From Archivesica marissinica (lineage: Eukaryota; Mollusca; Bivalvia; Venerida; Vesicomyidae), in the NCBI GenBank assembly GCA_014843695.1, contig CM026404.1:8164433-8228432 (forward strand): 64,000 nt of DNA, given 5' to 3'. The notes under the pieces are model-generated. The model saw nothing but the letters and a program-made list of their open reading frames with translations, had not been told where the DNA came from and made no database searches. The translations under genes and the position numbers were made by a program. Below are positions 1 to 11,605 of the stretch, piece by piece (the first letter of the stretch is position 1; the number at the start of each line of letters is the position of its first letter).

Positions 1-249
1 GGTAGTAAATAACGAAAATTATTTTTGTTTCTCTATTTAAAAATGGTGAAAGGCAACGTTATTGGTTAGCTATACAGAAACAAGAAGCGTTACTAACGCT
101 TTTGATCGACTGAAACATCAGATATTTATAATGCCTACATTACAGTCACTGTTAATTATTCTGTGCGCTGCACTAGTTCAGACGGTTGGAGCGTTGATGG
201 AATTGTCTTACATGGCTGCATCTCCCGGGCCATGATCAACTTGTCTAGA

Positions 250-1376
250 GAGGATCCTCCAATGACGTGATCTATTTGCCTCTCAATGTGATCCTCCAAG
301 GTCGTGATCTATTTGCCTCTCAATGTGATCCTCCAGGGTCGTGATCTATTGACCTCTCAATGTGATCCTCCAGGGTCGTGATCTATTTGCCTCTCAAGGT
401 GATCATCCAAGGGTTGTGATCTATTGTACGTAAGGCTATCCTCCAAGGGTGGTGATCTATTGTACGTAAGGCTATCCTCCAAGGGTTGTGATCTATTGTA
501 CGTAAGGCTATCCTCCAAGGGTTGTGATCTATTGTACGTAAGGCTATCCTCCAAGGGTTGTGATCTATGTTCTCAAGGCTATCCTCCAAGGGTGGTGATC
601 TATGTTCTCAAGGCTATCCTCCAAGCTATTGTACTCAATGCTATCCTCCCGGGTGGTGATCTCTTGTACTCAATGCTATCCTCCCGGGTGGTGATCTCTT
701 GTACTCAATGCTATCCTCCCGGGTGGTAATCTCTTGTATTCACGGCTATCCTCCCGGGTGGTGACCTCTTTTACTCAATGCTATCCTCCCGGGTGGTGAT
801 CTCTTGTACTCAATGCTATCCTCCCGGGTGGTTATCTCTTGTACTCAAGCTATCCTCCCGGGTGGTGATCTCTTGTTCTCAAGGCTATCCTCCCGGGTGG
901 TGATCCTTGTACTCAGGCTATCCCCCGGGGTGTCTCTTGTATTCACGGCTATCCTCCCGGGTGCTATCTCTTGTACTCAATGCTATCCTCCCGGGTGGTG
1001 ATCTCTTGTGCTCAATGCTATCCTCCCGGGTGGTGATCTCCTGTACTCAAGGCTACCCTCCCGGGTGGCTATCTCTTGTACTCAGGCTATCCTCCCGGGG
1101 GTGATCTCTTGTACTCAATGCTATCCTCCCGGGTGGTGATCTCTTGTACTCAATGCTATCCTCCCGGGTGGTGATCTCTTGTACTCAATGCTATCCTCCC
1201 GGGTGGTGATCTCTTGTACTCAATGCTATCCTCCCGGGTGGTGATCTCTTGTACTCAATGCTATCCTCCCGGGTGGTGATCTCTTGTACTCAAGGCTATC
1301 CTCCCGGGTGGTGATCTCTTGTACTCAAGGCTATCCTCCCGGGTGGTGATCTCTTGTACTTAATGCTATCCTCCAG
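250..1376. repeat. 35-bp tandem array, about 32 units
   Basis: Units read GTGATCTCTTGTACTCAATG plus CTATCCTCCCGGGTG. The first ~10 units (to about 630) are a diverged variant with AAGGGT and TCTATT; the rest are homogeneous, a graded edge typical of array turnover. Confidence 0.95.
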
Positions 1377-1419
1377 TGGCCACGAGTGTGAGCCATGTTC
1401 ATGGTATACCTGATTTAAG

Positions 1420-1669
1420 TTTAAAACTTGATTTATTTTACAGCGATTGCGAAGCAAGTTTTAACAACTTATATTAATCACTCTCGTTGGCACGGATGAA
1501 AGCGTATATGTAGGCATTCGTGTGGGAGCAAACCGGCGTAACTGGAGAAAACCCACCTGTCCGATCTGGCGACCACCGTACCATCTCACATACTTCCCGG
1601 TCCGAGGATCGAAACCGGGTTGCATTGGTGAGAAGCGAGCGCGCTAACCACTGCGCTAATCGGACAGCC
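1420..1669 (-). mobile_element. SINE family B
   Basis: The tRNA-like head is at the right: A box TTAGCGCAGTGGTTAGCGCG and B box GGTTTCGATCC (one extra T). The shared tail lies at the left, with GCGAAGCAAGTTTTAACAAC and TATATTAATCACTCTCG. Confidence 0.88.
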
Positions 1670-1962
1670 AATGATGGTTGTCTTCTATTGTGTTTTTATT
1701 ACTGTAGTTTTATTTCATACTTTATCTAAAGCGTACAAGTACAAACAATACATTAAAATCCGGCAAAGAGCTCAATTAGGTGCACGCGATTAATTACCAG
1801 GTGAATATATTATAAACAGAACGGAGTTTTTATTGTAGATAGTTCATAGTTGTAATAATTTACAATTAATTCAAATAATCCAGATAATCTATAGGAAATG
1901 TACTATAACTTTAAAGGACCTATTTTGGCACCCATATGAACGGATAATTTGTAAATATGTGT

Positions 1963-2221
1963 GTTTTACGTTTATTTATCGTCGCTACCGGTTGCCCATA
2001 TGAGCGACGCCTCCTGAAGAGATTTAGTCATTTTAGATTTTTGAAGGATAGTGCAATGATACAGAGAGAGACCCATTCAAGAGTCTCCTCTGGTTCGTTT
2101 ACGTGCACGGTGTAAAGCATCGACACGATACCTCGGTTTAACGTCCCATCTGAAAGACTGTTAATTGTATTAGGGTCAGACGGGGGATCGAACCTGCGAT
2201 CCCTGGATTACCAGTCCATTG
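1963..2221 (-). mobile_element. SINE family A, head truncated
   Basis: Tail TACGTTTATTTATCGTCGCT at the left, body GGTTTAACGTCCCATCTGAA, and the tRNA head broken off after the anticodon-arm region. Confidence 0.88.
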
Positions 2222-2340
2222 TAAATATGACTTGGTTAGTTATGCTTCATGTACTATGTTGAGACAGTAAACCGACCTAGGTGTCCAGATAACAGGAGAC
2301 AGCACACTCAACGTTGATTGATGAAGGAACCAATCAAATA

Positions 2341-2485
2341 GCGGCCTCCGTGTCTAAGTGGTTAAGGTTAGTGACTTCAGATCACTTCCCCGTCACCGCT
2401 GCAGGTTTAAATCCTACTAGGTGTTTCTAATTTGTTTAAGGGAGAAGCTATCCAGCTGGCTTGCAGAATATCATGGGTCGTTTTC
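2341..2485 (+). mobile_element. SINE family E, partial
   Basis: A long-variable-arm (Ser/Leu-type) tRNA-like head GCGGCCTCCGTGTCTAAGTG is followed by the body start CTATCCAGCTGGCTTGC. The 3' part is missing. Confidence 0.7.
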
Positions 2486-3647
2486 TAATGTTGGTTTTAA
2501 CTTGTGGCCCGACCCTTTTGCAATGTTACACAAATGTATGTATGCATCTTATACATTGTTAATTTCTATTCTGTATCATGCATGCATGTCAACTGTACTG
2601 TTTAATATGCATATGCAATAAAATATGGTTAAATCAATCATGGGTCTTCATCCCCTCATACTAGCTGAAAACTGAAATCTCCTCACACCCCCAATCGAAA
2701 TAGGAAATGTGAAATTGCGCATTGTCACGAGAACACTTGATGGTAATACAATGTTTAATCTATCCAGGAAACCTCCGTACGATCACCAAGGTTACGAAAG
2801 CAAACAGGAGGATAAATTATTAATATAGGGAGAACTTATCCTCAGGCGTTGATATCTGTTACCTTGTCAGTCATATACGTTTATTTTTAACGCCGAGACC
2901 ATTAACTGAGCATTATTGAGGTTCTGATAATATCAACGCCTGGGGAAACCTGAGGTATATTCCGTGTACTTGTTCATTATGATTAATCCTATTAATAGGG
3001 GTATTAGCACGTGACTTAATTACGCTCTCCCATATGGTTCGCCGGAGGCGAGGGTAAATAAGCTCAATCATCATCATCTGACTTAATTAATGAGATATTG
3101 CAATGTTGATAAAAGTCTAAAATCGGAAATGATAACCGTGCCTGATCGGTGATTTCTCGAAAACATTCGCAGAGAAGAGTTGTCCTTCTTCAAATTAACA
3201 TCCGCACGCATGCAGATGGCGCTACGGTCTGAAATCAGATTTTCCCAGAGTAAAAAAGTGAAAAATCGACTGGGTCCCAATCTAGGGAAAACTGATTATA
3301 TACAATAACCATTCATCTGAGCTGACAAGCATGGACTGCTGACGTTTGAAGGGCATCTTTTGGTATTATATGTTGTGTTAATAAATCGAAGAAATTATAA
3401 TATATTTTATTAAACTGTGTTTATATTTGTAAAATAAAAGCACACTCAATAACCTATATTAAAATATTGATTGCTTGAAACATAAAAACTACTGTTTACT
3501 TATTATCTCCCTTTATATTTTCGCTCTACGCAAAATACGCATAGCACCTGATTCGGATCGCCTCCGAAATCTAATGGGTTCGTTCTTGACCCGATACCCA
3601 CACTTCCACCAAAGGTCATGAAAATGAGTGATTAACTGTTTAAAAGT
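2486..3647. other. non-coding; small inverted repeat and SINE-tail fragment
   Basis: No gene seen. Arms CTCAGGCGTTGATA (2841) and its near complement at 2931-2945 suggest a decayed fold-back element. At 3024-3077 is the tail fragment ATGGTTCGCCGGAGGCGAGG, also at 28848-28903 and inverted at 34529-34572. Confidence 0.5.
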
Positions 3648-3848
3648 TTAAACTTTATTTATTTTACAACAATTGCGAAGCAAATTCTAACAACTTATAT
3701 TAATCACTCTCGTTGGCACGGATGAAAGCGTATATGTGGTCATTCGTGTGTGAGGAAACCGGAGTACCCGGAGAAAACCCACCTGTCCGATCTGGCGACC
3801 ACCGTACCATCTCACATACTTCCCAGTCCGAGGATCGAACCCGTTAAC
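3648..3848 (-). mobile_element. SINE family B, head truncated
   Basis: The tail and body match other B copies; the head stops at CGAGGATCGAACCCG, where unrelated GTTAACTG follows. The same break at about 5485 shows both were copied as one unit. Confidence 0.85.
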
Positions 3849-4147
3849 TGTTTGCGCATCCTGCTAACAGATGAACAAACAAACAGAGAACAAAAACGTA
3901 ACCTCCTTCGTGAAGGTAACAAGTGTTATATATTGTGAATATTTGACTATCTTCTGAGAAATTAAAAAATATTTGGGCGAGTTGTCGAAAACATACAATA
4001 TTCTCCCTGTCCTCGACTTTTCTTTACATTTTTTACATATATACTAGCAATTTTGTTTGTATACGCAAAGAAGGAATTTACCAGGTTTAAAATTGGCTTT
4101 TGCATATTTTCGTCAAAATGCTACAATTGAAATAATATTTGTATTTG

Positions 4148-5270
4148 GGTATTAGTGTAAGTGACTGAGATACAATTGTATATGTAAAAGGTATTAGTGT
4201 AAGTGGCTGAGATACAATTTTATATTTAAATGGTATTAGTGTAAGTGACTGAGATACAATTTTATATTTAAAATGTATTAGTGTAAGTGACTGAGATACA
4301 ATTTTATATTTAACGGTATTAGTGTAAGTGGCTGAGATACAATTTTATATTTAAATGGTATTAGTGTAAGTGACTGAGATACAATTTTATATTTAAAAGG
4401 TATTAGTGTAAGTGACTGAGATACAATTTTATATTTAAAAGGTATTAGTGTAAGTGACTGATACAATTTTATATTTAAACGGTATTAGTGTAAGTGACTG
4501 ATACAATTTTATATTTAAACGGTATTAGTGTAAGTGGCTGAGATACAATTTTATATTTAAACGGTATTAGTGTAAGTGACTGATACAATTTTATATTTAA
4601 AAGGTGTTAGTGTAATTGACTGAGATACAATTTTATATTTAAAAGGTATTAGTGTAAGTGACTGAGATACAATTTTATATTTAAAATGTATTAGTGTAAG
4701 TGACTGAGATACAATTTTATATTTAACGGTATTAGTGTAAGTGGCTGAGATACAATTTTATATTTAAATGGTATTAGTGTAAGTGACTGAGATACAATTT
4801 TATATTTAAAAGGTATTAGTGTAAGTGACTGAGATACAATTTTATATTTAAAAGGTATTAGTGTAAGTGACTGATACAATTTTATATTTAAACGGTATTA
4901 GTGTAAGTGACTGATACAATTTTATATTTAAACGGTATTAGTGTAAGTGGCTGAGATACAATTTTATATTTAAACGGTATTAGTGTAAGTGACTGATACA
5001 ATTTTATATTTAAAAGGTGTTAGTGTAATTGACTGAGATACAATTTTATATTTAAAAGGTATTAGTGTAAGTGACTGATACAATTTTATATTTAAACGGT
5101 ATTAGTGTAAGTGGTTGAGATACAATTTTATATTTAAACGGTATTAGTGTAAGTGACTGAGATACAATTTTATATTTAAACGGTATTAGTGTAAGTGACT
5201 GAGACAATTTTATATTTAAAAGGTATTAGTGTAAGTGACTGAGACACAATTTTATATTTAAACGGTATTA
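4148..5270. repeat. 42/40-bp tandem array, about 27 units
   Basis: Units GGTATTAGTGTAAGTGACTG plus AGATACAATTTTATATTTAAA(C/A); a common variant lacks AG, giving 40 bp. Blocks around 4278-4466 and 4691-4879 are identical, a higher-order repeat of 413 bases. The same satellite occurs at 49590-50925. Confidence 0.95.
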
Positions 5271-5283
5271 TTTTTTTTATTTT

Positions 5284-5485
5284 TTTATACTTTATTTATT
5301 TTACAACGATTGCGAAGCAAGTTTGAACAACTTATATTAATCACTCTCGTTGGCTCGGATGTAAGCGTATATGTGGTCATTCATGTGGGAGGAAACCGGA
5401 GTACCCGGAGAAAACCCACCTGTCCGATTTGGCGACCACCGTACCATCTCACATACTTCCCAGTCCGAGGATCGAACCCGTTAAC
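5284..5485 (-). mobile_element. SINE family B, head truncated (second copy of unit)
   Basis: Same truncation as the copy at 3648. It begins right at the array end after a T-rich run. Confidence 0.85.
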
Positions 5486-6002
5486 TGTTTGCGCATCCTG
5501 CTAACAGATGAACAAACAAACAGAGAACAAAAACGTAACCTCCTTCGTGAAGGTAACAAGTGTTATATATTGTGAATATTTGACTATCTTCTGAGAAATT
5601 AAAAAATATTTGGACGAGTTGTCGAAAACATACAAGGCGATATTCTCCCTGTCCTCGTCTTTTCTTTACATTTTTTACATATATACTAGCAATTTTGTTT
5701 GTATACGCAAAGAAGGAATTTACCAGGTTTAAAATTGCAATAAACCTTGTGATGTCAAAGGTGACATAAATTTACTAGCAATTTTGTAGTTTTGTGACGT
5801 CATTTATGCCGTCTAAAAAATAACACCAACGCTTTTGGGGCTTTTGCATATTTTCGTCAAAATGCTACAATTGAAATAATATTTGTATTTGGGTTATTTA
5901 TAATATAGTTGAATAAAACATGGTTTGTCGTTCTGAGCGCCGGAATTAACCGCTTAGGCCTACAACCTGCCTGGTTAATTCTTACACGTAAGAAAGTGAT
6001 GA

Positions 6003-6224
6003 TAGCGTCGTGGATGCGCGTTCGCTTCAGGTGCTAAAGGTCCGGAGTTCGAGCCCCGCTGGAGCCGTTACGATTGTGCCCTTAGGCAAGGCATTTAAAT
6101 TCCACGTTGCCTCTTCTCTCTCCCTCGTGGCGATGGATTCCATCAGGAATGAGGTCTCGAGAGTGGTTAATATAAGTTGAAATAACTTGGTTCGCAATCG
6201 AGCTAAAATAAATTTGTATAAACC
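6003..6224 (+). mobile_element. SINE family C, 5' end slightly short
   Basis: Head AGTTCGAGCCCCGCTGGAGC (B box), body GTGCCCTTAGGCAAGGCATT, tail TTCGCAATCGAGCTAAAATA. Forms an inverted pair with the next copy. Confidence 0.88.
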
Positions 6225-6450
6225 ACACGTAAGAACTCCATACCACGTTTTATCCGCCAATAAATAATTGAAAGATCTTTAGAAAGTTAGCATGAATTCC
6301 ACGGTCTAGAATGTACGCTGTATCGAACCAGGAATCTTTCAATTCAAAATCTGATGATCGACCAATGGATCACGAACAACTTAAGGTATGAATATATGTA
6401 CATTGTCAATCAACTTGATGGACTTGTGTCGTTGTGAAATTGTGTCTAAT

Positions 6451-6686
6451 TTAGTTTATACAAATTTATTTTAGCTCGATTGCGAAACAAGTTATTACAA
6501 CTTATATTAATCACTCTCGAGACCTCATTCCTGATGGAATCCATCGCCACGAGGGAGAGAGAAGAGGCAATGTGGAATTTAAATGCCTTGCACAAGGGCG
6601 CAATAGTAACGGCGCCAGCGGGGCTCGAACTCTGGACCGTTCACACCTGAAGCGAACGCGCACCCACTGCGCTATCACGACTTCCA
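6451..6686 (-). mobile_element. SINE family C, full length
   Basis: Complete from tail ATTTATTTTAGCTCGATTGC to head CGCTATCACGACTTCCA. The anticodon-like arm TTCGC/GCGAA is present in family copies. Confidence 0.88.
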
Positions 6687-7207
6687 CCAATTATGGTCAT
6701 GATACTTGGGTTGGTGGGTTATTTCATAATTGTTGAAATCACGCCATTACGTAATCCAAGATGGCCGCTGTCTAAAAGTAGCACAACTTCTTCAAAAATC
6801 GGAATTTGGCGAATCTTGGTAGGTATAATCGATATACAATGCTCTTTCAAAGTTGTTCAAATTGTGACCCCGGGGATAAAATGGGCGTACCCCGGGAGGT
6901 CAAGTAGGGGTTGACACAAGATGGAGATAATCACAATAAGCTTTAAGCTTCCGATTAAATCCATTTTCGTTTGTATAGCTATACAATAGATATGTACTGT
7001 ACATAATGAACGAATAAATATGTTTAAACCAAGTAGGGGTTGACCGAATATGGTCATGTCATATATCAAATCGAAGGTTTAAAGTTAGCGTGGATGCTAC
7101 ACACTTTAACCACGCCCAATGTAGTTCATACCCCGATGTGGAAAATATTAACCCGCGATCCAATCCGTAAATAAATATTGTTGGAAGTAAACAGTCTTAG
7201 CATGTTT
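6687..7207. other. non-coding; decayed MITE end
   Basis: No gene. About 7086-7165 resembles half of the inverted-repeat element at 31823 (AATATTAACCCGCGAT and a CACGCCCAATGTAGTTCA segment). CAAGTAGGGGTTGAC occurs twice, near 6902 and 7031. Confidence 0.45.
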
Positions 7208-7404
7208 TGTTATTGGTGGAGGAAGACCCCTGGTGCGCCTCGGAACAATATGTACGGCACGGACGGACACCCGGGTAGGCAGGATAACCGACATTCCTGG
7301 ATAGCTTCCCATGAAATAAATCGACACCCAGTGGGATTCAAACCTACATTGGCGAGAGGAAGGTGATTTGAAGTCAACGACCGTAAACACGGCCGCATAG
7401 CCGT
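7208..7404 (-). mobile_element. SINE family E
   Basis: On the minus strand: Ser/Leu-type head ending GGTTTGAATCCCACTGGG, then GGGAAGCTATCCAGGAATGT, CTACCCGGGTGTCC and GGGGTCTTCCTCCACCA. This body matches SINEs I recall as common in bivalves (memory, not a search). Confidence 0.75.
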
Positions 7405-7689
7405 CTTCTCTTTGCTCCAACTTTCATTTTTCTGGCGCTTGATAACATATTGTGACGTATATTTCGATAGTATATTTATAACGATGCGCTCAAGGCTAGG
7501 CGGGAGTTAATTGAATTTCCTGATGTGAATAGTGCACTCTTCCACTGCCTTGGCACCAAGTAATTCCACAGGTATTGTCAAGAATTGTGTTCCTGGATCT
7601 ATGATGGGGAGCTGATGAGAGACTGATCTACAAGGGGGGCTGACGAGTGACATCTTGTTTTACAAGTAAAATACTAGAATAGCGGATTA

Positions 7690-7923
7690 GTTTATACACA
7701 TTTATTTGACCTCGATTGCGAAACAAGTTCTTTCAACTTATATTAATCACTCTCGAGACCTCATTCCTGATGGAATCCATCACCATGAAGGAGAGAAGAG
7801 GCATGTGGAATAATTTAAATGCCTAGCCTAAGGGCACAATCGTAACGGCTCCAGCGGGGCTCGAACTCCGGACCTTTCGCACCTGAAGCGAACGCTCATC
7901 CACTGCGCTATCACGACTTCCAC
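7690..7923 (-). mobile_element. SINE family C
   Basis: Full-length copy with small deletions in the body (GAGAGAAGAGGCATGTGGAA). Confidence 0.87.
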
Positions 7924-8030
7924 ACTTCCATAATAGCGGATTGGATTCTGTATTCACGAGATGAAGACATATACCGGGTAATGTATATGCACAGTTTACT
8001 GTATGTTTCAAACAAAATCAAAACTCAATA

Positions 8031-8212
8031 CATTCTACACCCGCTATGTCAAAGTCGGTTATGTCGAATTATCTGGTTATCTCAAAGTCGAATCAAAGTC
8101 CTGTTTCAGACACTATCATTTTACATATAACTGACTCCGTTTATACCGAAAGTCAAACTTCGGTTATGTCGAAGTATTTTGTTCGGTCCGACGGAATAAC
8201 GGATGTAGACTG
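8031..8212. mobile_element. TA-flanked MITE, complete
   Basis: TA precedes and follows. Right terminus ATAACGGATGTAGACTG is the complement of the left terminus of the copy at 23840; the local left end is diverged (CATTCTACACCCGCTATGTC). CAG...CTG ends and TA target suit the Tc1/mariner/pogo superfamily. No transposase. Confidence 0.7.
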
Positions 8213-8542
8213 TATTTCTTTCAAAAAAGGCAATGCATTCATAACTAACAGTATTTATCAAAGGTTCCATCTTTTAGTAAACCTACGTGTACAAGTATTT
8301 ATAAATTGGATGTTCGAAGAACGCCTCGTTATTTATTTACGCTCGCCGCCGGCGACCACCAAACAATGGTGATTTCTGATATGGAGAGTGCGTCATGAGT
8401 TTCTTAATAAGTTTCAATACTACACGTTGACATAGTAGTAGTACTGTTCATTGAGAGCTGTGAACCGAATACTTGAGACAATTGGTTATGTGGCGATCTC
8501 GGGTTCAGATAAAACGAAACATAACAACTACGTTCTGCAAAG

Positions 8543-8590
8543 TCCGCATCCGTGGTCGAATGGTTAAGGTCGCTGACTTGCATACAACTG
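8543..8590 (+). mobile_element. SINE family D head fragment
   Basis: GCATCCGTGGTCGAATGGTT and AAGGTCGCTGACTTGCATAC match the 5' part of the family D Ser/Leu-type head; a family A copy interrupts it ten bases on. Confidence 0.65.
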
Positions 8591-8599
8591 TTGTTTCTG

Positions 8600-8877
8600 T
8601 TACGTTTATTTATCGTCGCTACCGGTTGCCCATATGCGCGAACCCTCCTGAAGAAATTAGTCATTTTAGATTTTTGGAGGATAGTGCAATGGTACAGACA
8701 GAGACCCATCACAGAGTCTCCTCTGGTTCTTTTACGTGTATGGTGTAAAGCATCGACACGAGACCTCGGATTAACGTCCCATCTGAAAGACTTATTAGGG
8801 TCAGACGAGGAATCGAACATGCGATCCCTGGATTACCAGTCCAGCGTGTTAACCACTGGACTACAGATCCGTCTGTG
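8600..8877 (-). mobile_element. SINE family A, full length
   Basis: From tail TTACGTTTATTTATCGTCGC to the tRNA end CTACAGATCCGTCTGTG. Open frames across it recur wherever this SINE occurs and are not genes. Confidence 0.9.
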
Positions 8878-8906
8878 TATACAACTGTAACCTATCGCCA
8901 CTGATA

Positions 8907-9627
8907 TATATACTAGAGGACATAGAAAACGTACACATACATTATATACTAGAGGACATAGAAAACGCACACCTACCATATATACTAGAGGACATAGAAC
9001 ACGCACACCTACATTATATACTAGAGGACATAGAACACGCACACCTACATTATATACTAGAGGACATAGAACACACACACCTACATTATATACTAGAGGA
9101 CATAGAAAACGCACACCTACATTATATACTAGAGGACATAGAAAACGTACACATACATTATATACTAGAGGACATAGAAAACGCACACCTACAATATATA
9201 CTAGAGGACATAGAAAAAGTACACCTACATTATATACTTGAGGACATAGAAAACGCACACCTACATTATATACTAGAGGGCATAGAAAACACACACCTAC
9301 ATTATATACTAGATGACATAGATAACGCACACCTACATTATATACTAGAGGGCATAGACAACTCACACCTACATTATAAACTAGAGGACATAGAAAACAC
9401 ACACCTACATTATATACTAGAGGGCATAGAAAACACACACCTACATTATATACTAGAGGACATAGAAAACACACACCTACATTATATACTAGAGGACATA
9501 GAAAACACACACATACGTTATATACTAGAGGACATAGAAAACGCACACCTACATCATATACTAGGGGACATAGAAAACGCGCACCTACATTATATACTAG
9601 AGGACATAGAAAACGCACACCTACAGT
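8907..9627. repeat. 36-bp tandem array, 20 units
   Basis: Units TACTAGAGGACATAGAAAAC plus GCACACCTACATTATA. The minus-strand open frame is a by-product of the 12-codon unit. It continues, inverted, at 9796. Confidence 0.95.
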
Positions 9628-9795
9628 ATTATTATTACATGAAAACGAAATACGAAGAATACTAAGAATTTCATCAAAGATATTTCACATTTTTATTACA
9701 AAGCACAAACTGAACAACTAAAAATATTCCAAAATGTTTAAAACTATGTATTTATATAGTTATTGTTTTTCATGTAAAACACACGTATCCGAAAT
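9628..9795. other. AT-rich spacer between inverted arrays
   Basis: Unique-looking 168-base spacer separating the head-on 36-bp arrays. Confidence 0.6.
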
Positions 9796-10037
9796 GTTCG
9801 TTTTCTATGTCCTCTAGTTTATAATGTAGGTGTGTGTTTTCTATGTCCTCTAGTATATAATGTAGGTGTGCGTTTTCTATGTCCTCTAGTTTATAATGTA
9901 GGTGTGCGTTTTCTATGTCCTCTAGTTTATAATATAGGTGTGCGTTTTCTATGTCCTCTAGTATATAATGTAGGTGTGCGTTTTCTATGTCCTCTAGTAT
10001 ATAATGTAGGTGTGCGTTTTCTATGTCCTCTAGTATA
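9796..10037. repeat. 36-bp tandem array, inverted, about 7 units
   Basis: The unit is the reverse complement of the array at 8907 (GTTTTCTATGTCCTCTAGT), giving about 240 bases of potential fold-back. Confidence 0.95.
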
Positions 10038-10601
10038 CATATACGTCACATTATTTTGAACATGTCTGCAATGTTCGCCCACATGGCGGCGAGAGTGAAT
10101 AAGTTCATTCAGCACCGAACATTTCTGTTGGCACATGCTAACTAACTGGATAACATGATGTGCATGTTATCGATATACGGTGACTTTCCGGTGACCTGTC
10201 TCGGAGATAAAGGTGCAACTATCACACCAAAAGTACCATCATTATTCCTATATGACGACTGTATTTAAATGTCAGCTAAGCAATTAGAGCTAGACATGCG
10301 CAAACCTGCTAACAAGCTATCATCGTATCCGCCAGGATTCAGTCAATATGTATATTATATAAGGACATTAGTAGTATAAGTTACTGATAAGCTACAAGTT
10401 ATATAAAATATATCATTCTTTTTTTCCAATAAAGGTAATGCATATATTGGTAGCAAGGGTGCGGAGCAAGGGCGTGGAACAAGGGTGAGGCTATGTCGGG
10501 TTCAATATAAAAAATATCTTGCATATGAGCAATACAGTGCATCTGCTACTAGACGATGTTTCAGTTACCAGATCAATTTCATATTATATAGAGAAATTTT
10601 A
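10038..10601. other. non-coding, nothing recognised
   Basis: No gene or clear repeat, apart from a short run of GCAAGGG-like words near 10453-10490. Confidence 0.5.
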
Positions 10602-10838
10602 TTTTTTTATATAAATTTATTTTAGCTAGATTGCGAAACAAGTTATTACAACTTATATTAATCACTCTCGAGACCTCATTCCTGATGGAATCCATCGCCA
10701 CGAGGGAGGGAGAAGAGGAAACGTGGCATTTAAATGCCTTGCCTAAGGGCACAATCGTAACGGCTCCAGCGGGGCTCGAACTCCGGTCCTTTCATACCTG
10801 AAGCGAACGCGCATCCACTGCGCTATCACGACTTCCAC
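10602..10838 (-). mobile_element. SINE family C, full length
   Basis: Tail AAATTTATTTTAGCTAGATT to head GCGCTATCACGACTTCCA, intact. Confidence 0.88.
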
Positions 10839-11280
10839 TATGCTATATGTATAGAGAATATTAACCCCACTCGTTGAAATACAAATTTCGGTGATCACTC
10901 GATGAAATAAAATCCTATTTTACACTAATAAACACAAATCTTTTCTTCTCTTTTAAGATTTCCAATGACTTTGGCTAATATAATATTTGTTTTCATTTTT
11001 TAATCATTTTAGCTGCCCCTGTCTGGAGCCTCATTGTAATACGTGACACAACCGCACAACCACTTATGCTAGTGTGAATGTCCAAAATAAGAAACAGTTC
11101 CTGTATAATGTTCTAGTTAGTTTCTGTTTGCTGTCAAGATTAAAAACTACAGATAAACCAAATTCATTAGAATATATATATTACTTAATAATTAACTGTT
11201 CATGAAGTCAGAAAATAGCTAAATTACAAAAGTACATCTAACCGCGCAGGAATACTAAACGCAACCGGTGGCAGAGAAAT
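10839..11280. other. non-coding, nothing recognised
   Basis: AT-rich; no gene or repeat identified. Confidence 0.5.
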
Positions 11281-11369
11281 TAATTGTATTAGGGTCAGAC
11301 GGGGATCGAACCTGCGATCCCTGGATTACCAGTCCAGCGTGTTAACCATTGGACTACAGATCCGTCTGT
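11281..11369 (-). mobile_element. SINE family A, head only
   Basis: Only the tRNA-derived part is present, from TTAGGGTCAGACGGGGATCG to ACTACAGATCCGTCTGTG. The anticodon-like loop reads CTGGTAA on the minus strand (GGT, Thr-like). Confidence 0.8.
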
Positions 11370-11528
11370 GAGTATTATCTAATTACTGCTAGATCTGTTT
11401 TGAACTCGGAAGCTGAGTGAACTTGTCGTTATCAAAGTCAAACTGATTAAAGTATTATCTTTTTCCATTATTTCTTCTTTGATAACATTCAAATATAATT
11501 ACATAATTCCGAATGAAATTATCATGTT

Positions 11529-11605
11529 TCGGTCCCTGGATTCACAGTCCATCGTGTTAACAACTGGACAAAACCACTGGGCTACGTATCCGTCTGTGTA
11601 TAGTG
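11529..11605 (-). mobile_element. degenerate family A tRNA-like head
   Basis: CCCTGGATTCACAGTCC and GCTACGTATCCGTCTGTG resemble the family A head with an insertion. The flank GAACTGTAACCTAT also follows the copy at 8877. Confidence 0.55.

Larger units (their letters stand above)
3640..5897. repeat. composite repeat: SINE B + ~300 bp flank on both sides of the 42-bp array
   Basis: Sequence 3648-4147 recurs at about 5284-5887 in the same orientation, starting in the same truncated SINE B and continuing through AACCTCCTTCGTGAAGGTAA and TTGAAATAATATTTGTATTT. The second copy has about 110 extra bases near 5725-5840. The array lies between the two. Confidence 0.88.
1..9538. repeat. long near-identical duplication, copy 1
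   Basis: This block matches 54456-64000 in the same orientation, offset 54455 before the 35-bp array and 54462 after it. Outside arrays I noticed only four substitutions, clustered at about 3202-3571. SINEs, arrays and MITEs fall at equivalent positions. It may extend beyond the window on both sides. Confidence 0.97.

Noticed and set aside
8404..8820. 138-codon minus-strand gene
   Set aside because: Its central peptide recurs at every family A SINE; duplicated only because the whole block is.
1..9538. Ordinary allelic (haplotig) duplication as the certain explanation
   Set aside because: Divergence outside arrays looks too low for alleles of a typical bivalve, but this cannot be excluded without read depth.
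8833..9618. 261-codon CPLVYNVG-repeat membrane-like protein
   Set aside because: Shadow of the 36-bp array starting in a SINE head.
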